A stretch of 64,000 bases of DNA from Roseibium aestuarii (GTDB lineage: Bacteria; Pseudomonadota; Alphaproteobacteria; Rhizobiales; Stappiaceae): assembly GCF_008477545.1 (NCBI RefSeq), contig NZ_VORA01000002.1:186001-250000 (forward strand). Reading direction: 5' to 3'. The notes under the pieces are model-generated. The model was not told the DNA's origin, made no database searches, and saw only the letters and a program-made list of their open reading frames with translations. Of this stretch, positions 1 to 9,165 are shown piece after piece; position 1 is the stretch's first letter; the number at the start of each line of letters is the position of its first letter. The translations under genes and the position numbers were made by a program.

Positions 1-377
1 GTGAAGTTGGAGGCGAGCATCAGCGGGTTGTGCTGGGCCACCATCAGGTTTTCCAGAAGGGTCATGCCACCGAAGAGACGGATGTTCTGGAAGGTCCGCG
101 CGACCTTGGCCTTGGCCGAGATCTGGAAGTCGGGCATGCGCTCGAGCAGATAGTGCTCGCCGTTCGCCCGGTTCATGACGATGCGGCCTTCAGTCGGCTT
201 GTAGAAGCCGGTGGCGCAGTTGAAGACCGTGGTCTTGCCCGCCCCGTTGGGGCCGATGAGCGCGGTGATGTCGCCGCGGCCCACGTTGAAGGACAGGTCG
301 CCCACGGCCACCAGGCCGCCGAAGCGCATGGTCAGGTGCTCGATCGCGAGCACCGGATTGTTGTCCCAGTTGCTCAT
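1..377 (-). CDS. livG: Branched-chain amino-acid ABC transporter ATPase LivG (C-terminal part cut by window edge)
   Basis: Only the first 125 or so residues lie in the window. The product is the cytoplasmic ATPase that powers the LivHM permease. The Walker A motif GPNGAGKTT is visible near residue 42, followed by the Q-loop region (ARTFQNIRLF) and a GMTLLENLMVAQH stretch typical of LivG rather than LivF. The ATG at 375-377 overlaps the livM stop codon in an ATGA arrangement, so the two genes are translationally coupled. livF and a binding-protein gene are not in view and probably lie beyond position 1. Confidence 0.93.
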   Translation of the reverse strand, partial: MSNWDNNPVLAIEHLTMRFGGLVAVGDLSFNVGRGDITALIGPNGAGKTTVFNCATGFYKPTEGRIVMNRANGEHYLLERMPDFQISAKAKVARTFQNIRLFGGMTLLENLMVAQHNPLMLASNF

Positions 378-1708
378 CCGTGGCCCTCCTGAACCAGATC
401 CGCACTGATGCCCTTGGCCTTGCCCGAAAGCGAGATGGAGGGGGTGCGCACCGAAATGAGGCCACGCGGACGCCACACCATGATGACGACCATCAGCAGA
501 CCGAAGACGAGCATGCGGTATTCCTCAAGCCCGCGGAAGAACTCGAAGCCGCCGATCATCACCACAGCTGCGATGACGACACCGATCTGGCTGCCCAGAC
601 CGCCGAGAACGACGATGGCCAGGATCACGGCGGATTCCATGAAGGTGAAGCTTTCCGGGGAAATGAAGCCCTGGCGCGTTGCGAAGAAGGAGCCGGCGAA
701 GCCGCCGAACATCGCCCCCAGCGCAAAGGCCGTCAGCTTGGTGTTGGTGGTGTTGATACCGAGCGAGCGGCAGGCGATCTCGTCCTCGCGCAGGGCTTCC
801 CAGGCACGGCCGATGGGCAGCTTGCGCAGGCGCATGGTCACCAGGTTGGTGACGAGAGCCATGGCCAGGATCACGTAGTAGAGGAAGATGATGCGGTGGA
901 TGGAGTTGTATTCCAGTCCGAAGAAGTCCGCGAAATTCCCCTCGCCCCGCTCGAAGTCGAGACCGAAGAAGCTCGGACGCGGGATGTTGGACAGGCCGTC
1001 CGGACCACCGGTGAAGTCGTACCAGTTGAGCAGCACGACGCGGATGATTTCCCCGAAGGCCAGCGTCACGATGGCCAGATAGTCACCGCGCAGGCGCAGC
1101 ACCGGGAAGCCCAGGATGATGCCCCAGAAGGCTGCCAAGATGCCGGCGAGCGGCAGGCAGACCCAGAAGGAGAAGCCGAAATACTGGGCCAGCAGCGCGT
1201 AGGAATAAGCGCCCACCGCATAGAATGCGACGTAGCCCAGATCGAGCAGGCCGGCGAGGCCCACCACGATGTTCAGGCCCCAGCCGAGCATCACGTAGGT
1301 GGTCACCAGGATCGCCAGATCGAGATACTGGCGCGACCCGCGGGTGCCGAGGAAGTAGGTCAGCAGGAACGGCAGGACCACGGCCAGCACCAGGAAGACC
1401 GGCGTGGCGAAGCGGCCGAGACCGGAGAAGGAGCTGGCCTTCGGCAGCAGGGAGCCGACGGTCCGGGTCACCGGCTTGTCGGACTTCCAGACAAAGAGGT
1501 TCAGCAGCAGGCGACCGGCGAAGACGATCACCACCGCAATGGCAACCGCGCCCCAGCGGTAGTTGATGCCGAGCTGGCCGCCCAGACCGGTCGCGACGTC
1601 GGCCTGCATGCCGATCATCATGCCGAACAGGGCAAGCGCCACCAGGCCACCGGCCGCAGCATCCTTGACGCTGCCGGCAAAGAGGCTGTCTTTCTTGAGG
1701 TTGGACAT
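374..1708 (-). CDS. livM: Branched-chain amino-acid ABC transporter permease LivM
   Basis: A 444-residue inner-membrane permease. The N-terminal 110 or so residues form the extra membrane region (DUF3382-like) found on many proteobacterial LivM proteins. The LivM core follows, with many hydrophobic segments and the cytoplasmic EAA-like loop (GRAWEALREDEIACRSLGIN) that contacts the ATPase. It lies 3 bases after livH and overlaps livG by 4 bases, so the three form one minus-strand operon. The substrate is inferred from the family to be leucine, isoleucine, valine or related amino acids. Confidence 0.95.
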   Translation of the reverse strand: MSNLKKDSLFAGSVKDAAAGGLVALALFGMMIGMQADVATGLGGQLGINYRWGAVAIAVVIVFAGRLLLNLFVWKSDKPVTRTVGSLLPKASSFSGLGRFATPVFLVLAVVLPFLLTYFLGTRGSRQYLDLAILVTTYVMLGWGLNIVVGLAGLLDLGYVAFYAVGAYSYALLAQYFGFSFWVCLPLAGILAAFWGIILGFPVLRLRGDYLAIVTLAFGEIIRVVLLNWYDFTGGPDGLSNIPRPSFFGLDFERGEGNFADFFGLEYNSIHRIIFLYYVILAMALVTNLVTMRLRKLPIGRAWEALREDEIACRSLGINTTNTKLTAFALGAMFGGFAGSFFATRQGFISPESFTFMESAVILAIVVLGGLGSQIGVVIAAVVMIGGFEFFRGLEEYRMLVFGLLMVVIMVWRPRGLISVRTPSISLSGKAKGISADLVQEGHG

Positions 1709-1711
1709 GGC

Positions 1712-2647
1712 TCAGACCTTCTCCACTTCCGGCTTGCCGAGCAGGCCTTCGGGCATGAAGATCAGCACGATGGCGAGAATCGAGAAGGCCGCCACGTCCT
1801 TGTACTCCACGGAGAAGTAGCCGGACCAGAAGGTCTCGATGAGACCGATCAGAAGCCCGCCGAGCATGGCGCCAGGCAGAGACCCGATGCCGCCAAGCAC
1901 GGCTGCGGTGAAGGCCTTAACCCCGGCCAGGAAGCCGATGTAGAAGTCGATCACGCCGTAATAGAGCAGGAACATGAGACCGGCGACCGACGCCAGGGCT
2001 GCCCCCATGACGAAGGTGAGCGAGATGGTGCGGTCGACGTTGATGCCGAGCAGCGAGGCCATCTTGCGGTCCTGTTCGCAGGCGCGCTGCGCACGCCCCA
2101 GCGACGTCTTGTTGATCAGCATGGTGAAGCCGATCATCAGAACGGTCGTCACAACGATGATCAGGATCTGCGAATAGGACAGCTGGACAATGAAGCCCGA
2201 ACCGTCGGCTCCGCCTTCGGTCAGCGTGAAACCGCCCGGGATCAGCGGCTGCAGCGGCTTGTTGCGCGCGCCCTGGGAGATCTGCACGAAGTTCTGGAGA
2301 GCGATGGACGCGCCGATCGCCGTGATCAGCGGCGCCAGGCGGAAGGATCCGCGCAGCGGCCGGTAGGCGATGCGTTCTACCGTCCAGCCCCAGACCGACG
2401 TCAGGGCCATCGACACGATCAGCACGCCGATGAGGGCGAGGATCAGCAGGACGATGGGCAGGCTGGAGGTGATGCCGAAGGCGACGATGAGGATCAGGGC
2501 GATGAACGACCCGACCATGAAGATATCGCCGTGGGCAAAGTTGATCATGCCGATGATCCCGTAGACCATCGTGTAGCCAATGGCGATGAGCCCGTAAATC
2601 GAGCCCAGCGTCACGCCATTGATCAGCTGTTGCAGGAAATAATCCAT
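1712..2647 (-). CDS. livH: Branched-chain amino-acid ABC transporter permease LivH
   Basis: A 311-residue permease of the BPD_transp_2 family and the first gene of the livHMG operon. I chose the ATG at 2645-2647, giving MDYFLQQLINGV, because this is the usual LivH N-terminus and an AGGGG ribosome-binding site lies just upstream. A start at 2734 would add 29 residues with no family resemblance. Family-typical segments include GLIAIGYTMVYG near the start and the loop GRAQRACEQDRKMASLLGIN before the last membrane segments. Confidence 0.95.
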   Translation of the reverse strand: MDYFLQQLINGVTLGSIYGLIAIGYTMVYGIIGMINFAHGDIFMVGSFIALILIVAFGITSSLPIVLLILALIGVLIVSMALTSVWGWTVERIAYRPLRGSFRLAPLITAIGASIALQNFVQISQGARNKPLQPLIPGGFTLTEGGADGSGFIVQLSYSQILIIVVTTVLMIGFTMLINKTSLGRAQRACEQDRKMASLLGINVDRTISLTFVMGAALASVAGLMFLLYYGVIDFYIGFLAGVKAFTAAVLGGIGSLPGAMLGGLLIGLIETFWSGYFSVEYKDVAAFSILAIVLIFMPEGLLGKPEVEKV

Positions 2648-3206
2648 ATGTTCGTGTACCCCTGGAGTGGCGGTGGCCATCCATTTTGTCGTTGTTATGG
2701 TCAAAGTGTTAGCAAGCCCAAATGGCCAGCACAACGGCTCGCGACATCAAATTTGAAATTTTTTACACCTTGACGAGACACGAACACTATCGTCATTCCA
2801 AACTGGGCCTATTTTTTGAAATATTTCTCGATTAAAACTAAAAATAGGAAAATATTTCCTCTTGCGAGCCGGTTCGCCGTAGACTCCACGAAACCCGTGT
2901 CACGCATTGCCTAGACCTCCCGTTTTCACTAAATCTTGCGGCCCTGGGGTCCCGGAGAGACCAGAGAGAGGCCGGAGAGCGGCGTGAGCTTGTCTTTCCA
3001 CCCTGTCCGGTGATGACGCGCGGCACCGGATGCCCCATGTAGTGACGACCGAACGCGGGAGGACGGCGCAGACAGCCTGCGCATGGCCTCGCCGGTCGCA
3101 TCCCTGCACAGTCGGGCCATGCCGGCACTGCGCAACGATCCCTGTGTGCACCGAAGCTCGACTGCGGTTCGCACCCTGAAAAGCAGAATGCGAGGAAGAT
3201 CCTCCC
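2648..3206. promoter_or_regulatory. Divergent intergenic region between livH and a flavin reductase gene
   Basis: I find no convincing gene in these 559 bases. The stretch from about 2745 to 2870 is strikingly AT-rich for this genome and probably holds the livH promoter. It contains an inverted repeat (CCTATTTTT at 2808-2816 against AAAAATAGG at 2840-2848) and, inside it, the self-complementary GAAATATTTC at 2818-2827. This arrangement suggests an operator, but I cannot name the regulator. The part nearest 3206 is ordinary GC-rich sequence. Confidence 0.45.
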
Positions 3207-3710
3207 TTGACCGAGCCTCACACGCCCCAGACCGTCAATTCAACCGCCTTCCGCGAGGCCATGAGCCGTATTGCGACGGCCGTGCACCTCGTCACCACCG
3301 ATGGAGCATCCGGACGCGCCGGTGCGACGGTCTCCGCCATGTGCTCGGTCACCGACGATCCAGCCACGATTCTTGTCTGTATCAACCGGGAAAGCCGACT
3401 GAACGCGGCGATTCGCGACAATGGCTGTTTCTGCCTCTCCACCCTCGGTCCGGAGCACGAGGAGGTGTCCAACACCTTCGCCGGGCGCGGCGAGCAGGAG
3501 ATGGAGCGCCGTTTTGACGGGTTGGCCTTCGAGACCATGAACTCCGGCGCCCCGGCCCTGCGCGATGCCCGTCTGAATGTGGACTGCCGACTGGATCAGG
3601 CGATCGAGGCCGGTACCCATACGGTCTTCTTCGGCCGGGTCACCGATATTCGCCTGAATGACGAGGGACGCTCCCTCCTCTACGTGCATCGCGCCTATGC
3701 CAGCGCCTGA
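3207..3710 (+). CDS. Flavin reductase-like (FMN-binding split-barrel) protein
   Basis: A 167-residue protein of the flavin reductase family (HpaC/RutF type), which reduces FMN or FAD with NAD(P)H for a partner monooxygenase. The family pattern is clear: FREAMSRIATAVHLVTT at the N-terminus, GATVSAMCSVTDDPATILVCINRES and a C-terminal YVHRAYA. The start is TTG at 3207, preceded by a GAGGAAGA ribosome-binding site at about 3190. No monooxygenase gene is adjacent, so the partner is unknown. It could also act as a stand-alone flavin or ferric reductase. Confidence 0.85.
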   Translation: MTEPHTPQTVNSTAFREAMSRIATAVHLVTTDGASGRAGATVSAMCSVTDDPATILVCINRESRLNAAIRDNGCFCLSTLGPEHEEVSNTFAGRGEQEMERRFDGLAFETMNSGAPALRDARLNVDCRLDQAIEAGTHTVFFGRVTDIRLNDEGRSLLYVHRAYASA

Positions 3711-3830
3711 ACGCCCTGCCGTGCAGCGTCTCGACGGGCGAACCGGTAAGCGATAGCCTGCGCGCTCTGTTCCGAACCGGTTGCCGCGAACCGCCGCCGC
3801 GCGCCCTTGAACGTCTTGCCGGAGTTTCCC

Positions 3831-4844
3831 ATGCAGCATGGCCCTCGCAATCTGATCACCGACGTGCCGGGCCTGCGCATCGGCAACGCGCAGGATGCCG
3901 CGCTGAAGTCGGGCGTGACCGTACTGCTGCCCGATACTCCCGCCGTGGCCTCCGTCGCCATTCAGGGCGGCGCGCCCGGCACCCGGGAAACGGCCCTGCT
4001 CGAACCGGACCAGACGGTTGCAGCCGTGGATGCGCTGGTGCTCTCCGGCGGCTCGGCCTTCGGACTGGATGCCGGAGCCGGCGTTCAGTCGCGCCTGGCC
4101 CAGCTCGGACGGGGCTACGCAGTCGGCCCTGTGCGCGTGCCCATCGTGCCCGGCGCCATTCTCTTCGACCTGCTCAACGGCGGAAACAAGGACTGGGGCG
4201 ACATGCCGCCCTACCGGGTGCTCGGCATGGAGGCGCTTGACGCTGCAGGCCACGACTTCGCGCTCGGCTCCGTCGGCGCGGGCGCCGGGGCCACCACCGC
4301 CAACCTCAAGGGCGGACTGGGGTCTGCCTCACAGATCCTCTCGAGCGGAGCAACGGTCGGCGCCATCGTCGGCGTCAATGCCCTGGGCCGCGCGACCATG
4401 GGCGACACGCCCCATTTCTGGTCCGCCCCCTTCGAGATCGGCAGCGAATTCGGTGGCCTCGGCCTGCCCGCGTCCCTCGACCCGGAGATGGTGCGCCCGC
4501 GCACCAAGCTCGACGCAAGGGTTCCCGGCGCCAACACCACCATCGCCGCCGTCGCAACCGACCTGATCCTCACCAAGGCCGAGGCGAAGCGTCTGGCTGT
4601 CATGGCCCATGATGGCCTGGCCCGCGCGCTCTGGCCCGCCCACACGCCGCTCGACGGAGATCTGATCTTCGCCCTCTCCACCGGTCAGCGTCCCATGCGC
4701 GATTCCCTGGGAGACATGGTGGAACTGGGAGCCGCTGCGGCCGCCTGCCTGGCCCGCGCCATCGCCCGGGGCGTGTTCCATGCGCAGGCGGCAAGCGGTG
4801 ACCCGATGCCGACCTGGCAGGATCGTTTCAACTCCCGGCCCTGA
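3831..4844 (+). CDS. P1-family peptidase / DmpA-NylC-type N-terminal nucleophile hydrolase
   Basis: A 337-residue protein of MEROPS family P1 (peptidase S58), whose members include the aminopeptidase DmpA and the nylon-oligomer hydrolase NylC. The typical beginning NLITDVPGLRIGNA is present, as are the LSGGSAFGLDAGAGV and GSVGAGAGATTANLKGG blocks. The likely autocleavage site is Asn235-Thr236 in ANTTIAAVATD, which would release a chain starting with the nucleophile. The start is ATG at 3831 with GGAG 7 bases upstream; a TTG at 3807 is the alternative. The substrate cannot be read from the sequence. Confidence 0.88.
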   Translation: MQHGPRNLITDVPGLRIGNAQDAALKSGVTVLLPDTPAVASVAIQGGAPGTRETALLEPDQTVAAVDALVLSGGSAFGLDAGAGVQSRLAQLGRGYAVGPVRVPIVPGAILFDLLNGGNKDWGDMPPYRVLGMEALDAAGHDFALGSVGAGAGATTANLKGGLGSASQILSSGATVGAIVGVNALGRATMGDTPHFWSAPFEIGSEFGGLGLPASLDPEMVRPRTKLDARVPGANTTIAAVATDLILTKAEAKRLAVMAHDGLARALWPAHTPLDGDLIFALSTGQRPMRDSLGDMVELGAAAAACLARAIARGVFHAQAASGDPMPTWQDRFNSRP

Positions 4845-4958
4845 AGGTCAGCTCGACCCAGCGGCGGTCCCTGCGTTTCCCCAAACGCCTCCCCGAAAGC
4901 AAAGGGGCGAGACACGCCCAGCGCTCTCGCCCCGCCTCCGTCTCGTGCTGTGTCTGCC

Positions 4959-7900
4959 TTATTCGGCTGCGACCAGGAGATCCGCCTCGCCGCGACCGGT
5001 CACGCTCTTGCCATCGCTGCCGTCATGCCCGCTGTCGAGGCGGGCCAGCAATGCGGACCGACGTTTCTGACCCTGGGCCATCGCCGCTTCCTTGACCGGA
5101 CCAAAGCCACGGATCGCCTCCGGCACCCGGGCCAGCTCGACCAGCAGACCGTAGTCGGCCTTGCCCAGCTTGCTCAAGATGAGGTCCACATCCGCGACAT
5201 ACTGCTCGCGCAGCGCCCGCTCCTGTTTCCGCTCCCGCGTGTAGCCGAAGAGGTCGAAAGCCGTGCCCCTCAGGGCCTTGAGGCCGGACAGAACCCGGAA
5301 CGCCGACAGGATCCAGGGACCGAAGGCCATCTTCGCCGGACGCCCGGTCTTGCGGTCGATGCGGCGGGCCAGAAGCGGCGGCGCCAGATGCAGGCGGATG
5401 TCCTGCGGCCGTTCGAAACGCTCCTCCAGCTTGCGGCGGAAGGCCGGATCCGCATAGAGCCGGGCCACTTCATACTCGTCCTTGTAGGCCATCACCCGGT
5501 AGAGCTGGCGCGCCACCGTGCGGGTCAACCGCTGGCCACCCGCCTCCTGCGCCGCATCGGCTGTCCGCACCCGGTCCATCAGCGCCGTGTAGCGGTCGCC
5601 ATAGGCGGCATCCTGATAGGCGGCCAGTTCCGCGGAAAACCGGGCGATCTCCTCGTCCAGCGAGCGCGCCGTGTCACCCTTCGGGGTCTCGGCCCGCTCC
5701 TTGCGCAGGGCCTCGGGCCGTTCTGCCAGCACGCGCCCCATGCGGAAGGCCCGGATATTGTTGTCCACATCCGCGCCGTTCAGCGTGACGGCGGCTTCCA
5801 CCGCGCCCGCCGTAATCGGCAGGCCGCCGGACTGGTGGATCATCCCGAGCAGCATCATGTTGGTGAAGATGGCATCGCCCAGCAGATCCTCGGCCAGCGC
5901 ATGGACATCTTCCATCAACAGACGGCGGCTGCCTTCCTTCAGCGCCGTCTCCATGCGCGCCTGATCGAAGGACTGGGTCTGACGCAGCACGAACTCCGCC
6001 GTCGGCGCCACATGGGCATTGGCCACCACCAGGGTTTCGCCCCGCTTCATCAGCGCCAGCTGTTCCGCATGGCAGGCCACCACCATGTCGGCGGCCATCA
6101 GCACATCCAGCGCGGCGGGCGGAACCCGCGGCCCGTTCAGCGGCTGGCCGCTGGCGGCGAAGCGGATGTGGGACGTGACCGGCCCACCCTTCTGGGCCAG
6201 GCCCGTCATGTCGAGGGTCGCGGCCTCCAGCCCGTCCATATGGGCTGCCATTGCAAGAATGGCGCTGACGGTGGAAACGCCCATGCCGCCGATCCCGGCA
6301 ATCAGCATGTTCCACCCCGCCCCCGGATCCGGCAGCACCGGCGCCGGCAACCCGGCCAGCAGGCCGTCCAGATCGAGCGCTCTCGGCGCGGCCTTGCGCA
6401 GCTTCGCATCCCCCACTTCAACGAAGGACGGGCAGAAGCCCTTGAGACAGGACGTGTCGCCGTTGCAGCTCGACTGGTTGATCACCCGCTTCTCGCCGAA
6501 GGGCGTGGCAAGCGGCTCGACCGAAAGGCAGTTCGACTGGGCGGAGCAGTCGCCACACCCCTCGCAGACCCGGTCATTGATGAAGAGACGGCTCTCCATC
6601 GGGGCATATTTGCCGCGCTTGCGGCGGCGGCGCTTCTCCGTGGCGCAGGTCTGGTCGAAGATCAGCACGGAAACCCCGCGCACCTCCTGCAGCTCCTTCT
6701 GCACCCGCATCAGCTCGTCCCGGTGGGAGACGTTGGTGAGAGACGCCAGTCCGCTGCCCGGACCGAAGCGCTCAGGCCGCTCGCTCACCACCTCGATCCG
6801 CTGCACGCCCTCCGCCTCCAGCTGGCGGGTGATCTGGCCCACGGTCAGGGCCCCGTCCAGCGGCTGGCCACCGGTCATGGCGACCGCGTCGTTATAAAGC
6901 AGCTTGTAGGTGATCGAGGTTCCCGCGGCGACCGCCTGCCGGATGGCAAGGCTGCCCGAATGCAGATAGGTGCCATCGCCCAGATTGGTGAAGGCATGGG
7001 TATCGTTGGAGAACGGCGCCTGACCGACCCAGAGCATGCCCTCGCCGCCCATCTGGATCTGGCTTTCCTCGGTGCGCCCGGCCAGCTCCGTCATGGTGTG
7101 ACAGCCGATCCCGGGGAAGGCACGCGACCCCTCCGGCACCACGGTGGACGACGAATGGGGGCAGCCGGAACAGAAATAGGGAATGCGGGTCGCCCGCTCC
7201 GCATGACCCTGGGCCCACATGGTCTGGCGGGTGACGGTTTCCACCACCTGCCGCATGGCGGGGCTCACCACCTCTTCCGGCAGCCAGTCGATCAGTCCCT
7301 GGACAATCTCCGTGACCGAGAGCTCCAGCACGTCGGAGAGGAAGGGCGACTCGTCCGGCCGCGTCTTGCCGAAGACCTGCGGGCGCGACGGCCCTTCCAG
7401 CGGATAGCAGATCGCCTTGATCTGGGGCTCCATGAAGGCCCGCTTGTGTTCCATCACCAGCAGCCGCTCGCAGCCGCGGGCAAAGTCGCGCAGGCCTTCC
7501 GGCTCCAGCGGCCAGGGCACGGCCACCTTGTAGATGGCAAGCCCCATGTCCCGCGCCCGAGCCTCGCTGATGTCGAGAAGCCGCAGTGCCTGACGCAGGT
7601 CGCGATAGGCCTTGCCGGTGGCGACCAGACCGAAGCGGACGCGTTCGCGCGCCCCGAAGGTCACCTTGTCGAGACCATTGGCCCGCACATAGGCCCGCAC
7701 CGCCGGAAGACGCACCTCGCGCAGCAGGCGTTCGGTCTCCAGCCGGTTGGCCAGCATCAGGTCCCGGTTGAGCTCGCCCTCCAGACGCGGCGAAGGGCCG
7801 GCCGGCAGCAGGCTGCGGAAGCGGTCTTCGCTGACATCCACGATCGCCGACGCGTCCATCGTATCGGCCACGCAGATCAGCGCACTCCACAGGCCGCTGT

Positions 7901-8513
7901 AACGTGAAAGCATCAGCCCGTGCTGGCCATAGTCGAGCACGTCCTGGATGTCGGAAGGATTGAGCACGGGAATTTCCGCGTGCTGGAAGAAGAACTCGCT
8001 CTGGCCCGTCAGGATGGAGGACTTCGCGAGGTGATCGTCGCCGGCCAGCGCAAGGACGCCGCCATTGGGATCGGTGCCTGAATAATTGGCCTGTTTCAGC
8101 GCATCCCCTGCCCGGTCGACCCCGGGGGCCTTGCCGTACCAGAAGCCGAAGACCCCATCGAGCGAACTGCCCTTGCCATGCAGGCGCGCCTTCTGGGAGC
8201 CCCACACGGCGGTCGCCCCCAGCTCCTCGTTGACGGCAGGAAGGACATGAATGTCGAAGGGGTCGAGATGCCGGCGCACCCGCAGCAGCTCGGTGTCATA
8301 GCCGCCCAGCGGAGAGCCGCGATAGCCGGAGATGAAGCCGCCGGTGCGCAGTCCTGCGGTCCGGTCCAGCCGGGCCCGATCCATTGCCAGACGCACGAGC
8401 GCCTGGATGCCTGTCAGATAGACGCGACCGTCCCGCGCCAGATACTTGTCTTCCAGAGTGACCTGGCGTCCCGCAACAGGCGCCTGTCCACGTTGTGTCT
8501 GCATGATGGTCAT
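4959..8513 (-). CDS. Fused indolepyruvate:ferredoxin oxidoreductase (2-oxoacid ferredoxin oxidoreductase)
   Basis: An 1184-residue single-chain 2-oxoacid:ferredoxin oxidoreductase, the fused form typical of Proteobacteria. Such enzymes decarboxylate aryl-pyruvates from aromatic amino acids to acyl-CoA and reduce ferredoxin. Visible parts in order are an N-terminal pyrimidine-binding region (GFISGYRGSPLGGYD), a TPP-binding region around residues 465-540 (GIGCHTM, LGDGTYLHSG, NDAVAMTGGQ), a cysteine-rich iron-sulphur segment near residue 650 (CEGCGDCSAQSNC), and the gamma domain from about residue 738 (GIGGMGVSTVSAI, TGLAQKGGPVTSHIRF). An AGGAGGAGG ribosome-binding site precedes the ATG. It is divergent from an Lrp/AsnC regulator, which probably controls it. 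Confidence 0.93.
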   Translation of the reverse strand: MTIMQTQRGQAPVAGRQVTLEDKYLARDGRVYLTGIQALVRLAMDRARLDRTAGLRTGGFISGYRGSPLGGYDTELLRVRRHLDPFDIHVLPAVNEELGATAVWGSQKARLHGKGSSLDGVFGFWYGKAPGVDRAGDALKQANYSGTDPNGGVLALAGDDHLAKSSILTGQSEFFFQHAEIPVLNPSDIQDVLDYGQHGLMLSRYSGLWSALICVADTMDASAIVDVSEDRFRSLLPAGPSPRLEGELNRDLMLANRLETERLLREVRLPAVRAYVRANGLDKVTFGARERVRFGLVATGKAYRDLRQALRLLDISEARARDMGLAIYKVAVPWPLEPEGLRDFARGCERLLVMEHKRAFMEPQIKAICYPLEGPSRPQVFGKTRPDESPFLSDVLELSVTEIVQGLIDWLPEEVVSPAMRQVVETVTRQTMWAQGHAERATRIPYFCSGCPHSSSTVVPEGSRAFPGIGCHTMTELAGRTEESQIQMGGEGMLWVGQAPFSNDTHAFTNLGDGTYLHSGSLAIRQAVAAGTSITYKLLYNDAVAMTGGQPLDGALTVGQITRQLEAEGVQRIEVVSERPERFGPGSGLASLTNVSHRDELMRVQKELQEVRGVSVLIFDQTCATEKRRRRKRGKYAPMESRLFINDRVCEGCGDCSAQSNCLSVEPLATPFGEKRVINQSSCNGDTSCLKGFCPSFVEVGDAKLRKAAPRALDLDGLLAGLPAPVLPDPGAGWNMLIAGIGGMGVSTVSAILAMAAHMDGLEAATLDMTGLAQKGGPVTSHIRFAASGQPLNGPRVPPAALDVLMAADMVVACHAEQLALMKRGETLVVANAHVAPTAEFVLRQTQSFDQARMETALKEGSRRLLMEDVHALAEDLLGDAIFTNMMLLGMIHQSGGLPITAGAVEAAVTLNGADVDNNIRAFRMGRVLAERPEALRKERAETPKGDTARSLDEEIARFSAELAAYQDAAYGDRYTALMDRVRTADAAQEAGGQRLTRTVARQLYRVMAYKDEYEVARLYADPAFRRKLEERFERPQDIRLHLAPPLLARRIDRKTGRPAKMAFGPWILSAFRVLSGLKALRGTAFDLFGYTRERKQERALREQYVADVDLILSKLGKADYGLLVELARVPEAIRGFGPVKEAAMAQGQKRRSALLARLDSGHDGSDGKSVTGRGEADLLVAAE

Positions 8514-8671
8514 AGCACCTCCTCCTGTGCCGACCCTGCGTCACCTCGCGCGGATGAGACCGCCTGCGAGAAATGACTGTTGCGACCAATATGATCCTGA
8601 TCATGGAAAATTTCTGTGCTATCCTGCGCGCACCAACGGCAATTACCGCAAGAATGTTCCCCCTCCCGCCC
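8514..8671. promoter_or_regulatory. Divergent promoter region between the oxidoreductase and Lrp-family genes
   Basis: The 158 bases between the two divergent genes contain an AT-rich island at about 8580-8625 in an otherwise GC-rich background. It includes ATGATCCTGATCATGG and GAAAATTTC. Lrp/AsnC regulators usually bind AT-rich, degenerate sites in their own divergent promoters, so this is the likely operator region. Assignment is by position and composition only. Confidence 0.45.
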
Positions 8672-9151
8672 ATGACCGACAATATTCTTCTCGATCCGAC
8701 TGACATCCGCGTCCTGCGGGTCCTCCAGCGCGACGCATCGCTCTCCATCGCCGAGGTGGCGAAGGAGGCCGGCATGAGCCAGACCCCCTGCTGGCGGCGC
8801 ATCAAGCGCCTGAAGGAACAGGGTGTTATCCGCCAGATTACGGCCCTCATCGACCGCGAGAAGGTCGGCCTCGGCTTCGTCGCCTATTCCTTCGTCAAGC
8901 TGACCGTGCCCAGCCGGGAGAACATGGACACCTTCGACAAGCTCATCCATCACTGGCCCGAAGTCGTGATCTGCGAACGCATCACAGGGGCGGTCGACTA
9001 TCTGATCAAGGTGGTCACCAGCGACATCAAGGCCTACGACAATTTCCTCAGACTGAAGCTGCTCGACAATACCCTTGTCTCCGACGTGCAGTCGCGCATC
9101 GTCGTCAACACGGTCAAGGACACCTCCGCCCTGCCTCTGCGGGAGAGCTGA
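8672..9151 (+). CDS. Lrp/AsnC-family transcriptional regulator
   Basis: A 159-residue regulator with the standard two-part build: an N-terminal winged helix-turn-helix (LDPTDIRVLRVLQRDASLSIAEVAKEAGMSQT, seen in pieces around residues 8-40) and a C-terminal RAM ligand-binding domain with GAVDYLIKVVTSDIKAYDNFL. The ATG at 8672 gives the family-like N-terminus MTDNILLDPTD; upstream ATGs at 8654 and 8573 are less family-like. It sits back to back with the indolepyruvate oxidoreductase gene, which suggests it responds to an amino acid and controls that gene. The final SALPLRES tail is not conserved in the family. Confidence 0.92.
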   Translation: MTDNILLDPTDIRVLRVLQRDASLSIAEVAKEAGMSQTPCWRRIKRLKEQGVIRQITALIDREKVGLGFVAYSFVKLTVPSRENMDTFDKLIHHWPEVVICERITGAVDYLIKVVTSDIKAYDNFLRLKLLDNTLVSDVQSRIVVNTVKDTSALPLRES

Positions 9152-9165
9152 GCGCCGCCAGCGGA

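Noticed and set aside
380-2773. A 797-codon open frame on the plus strand over livM and livH
   Set aside because: It runs opposite to two clear permease genes and its translation is rich in Asp, Glu, His, Gln and Gly with no family resemblance. This is the usual antisense shadow in a GC-rich genome.
4950-7907. A 985-codon open frame on the plus strand
   Set aside because: It is antisense to the indolepyruvate oxidoreductase, which has clear TPP and iron-sulphur motifs. The shadow translation is full of His and Arg without domains.
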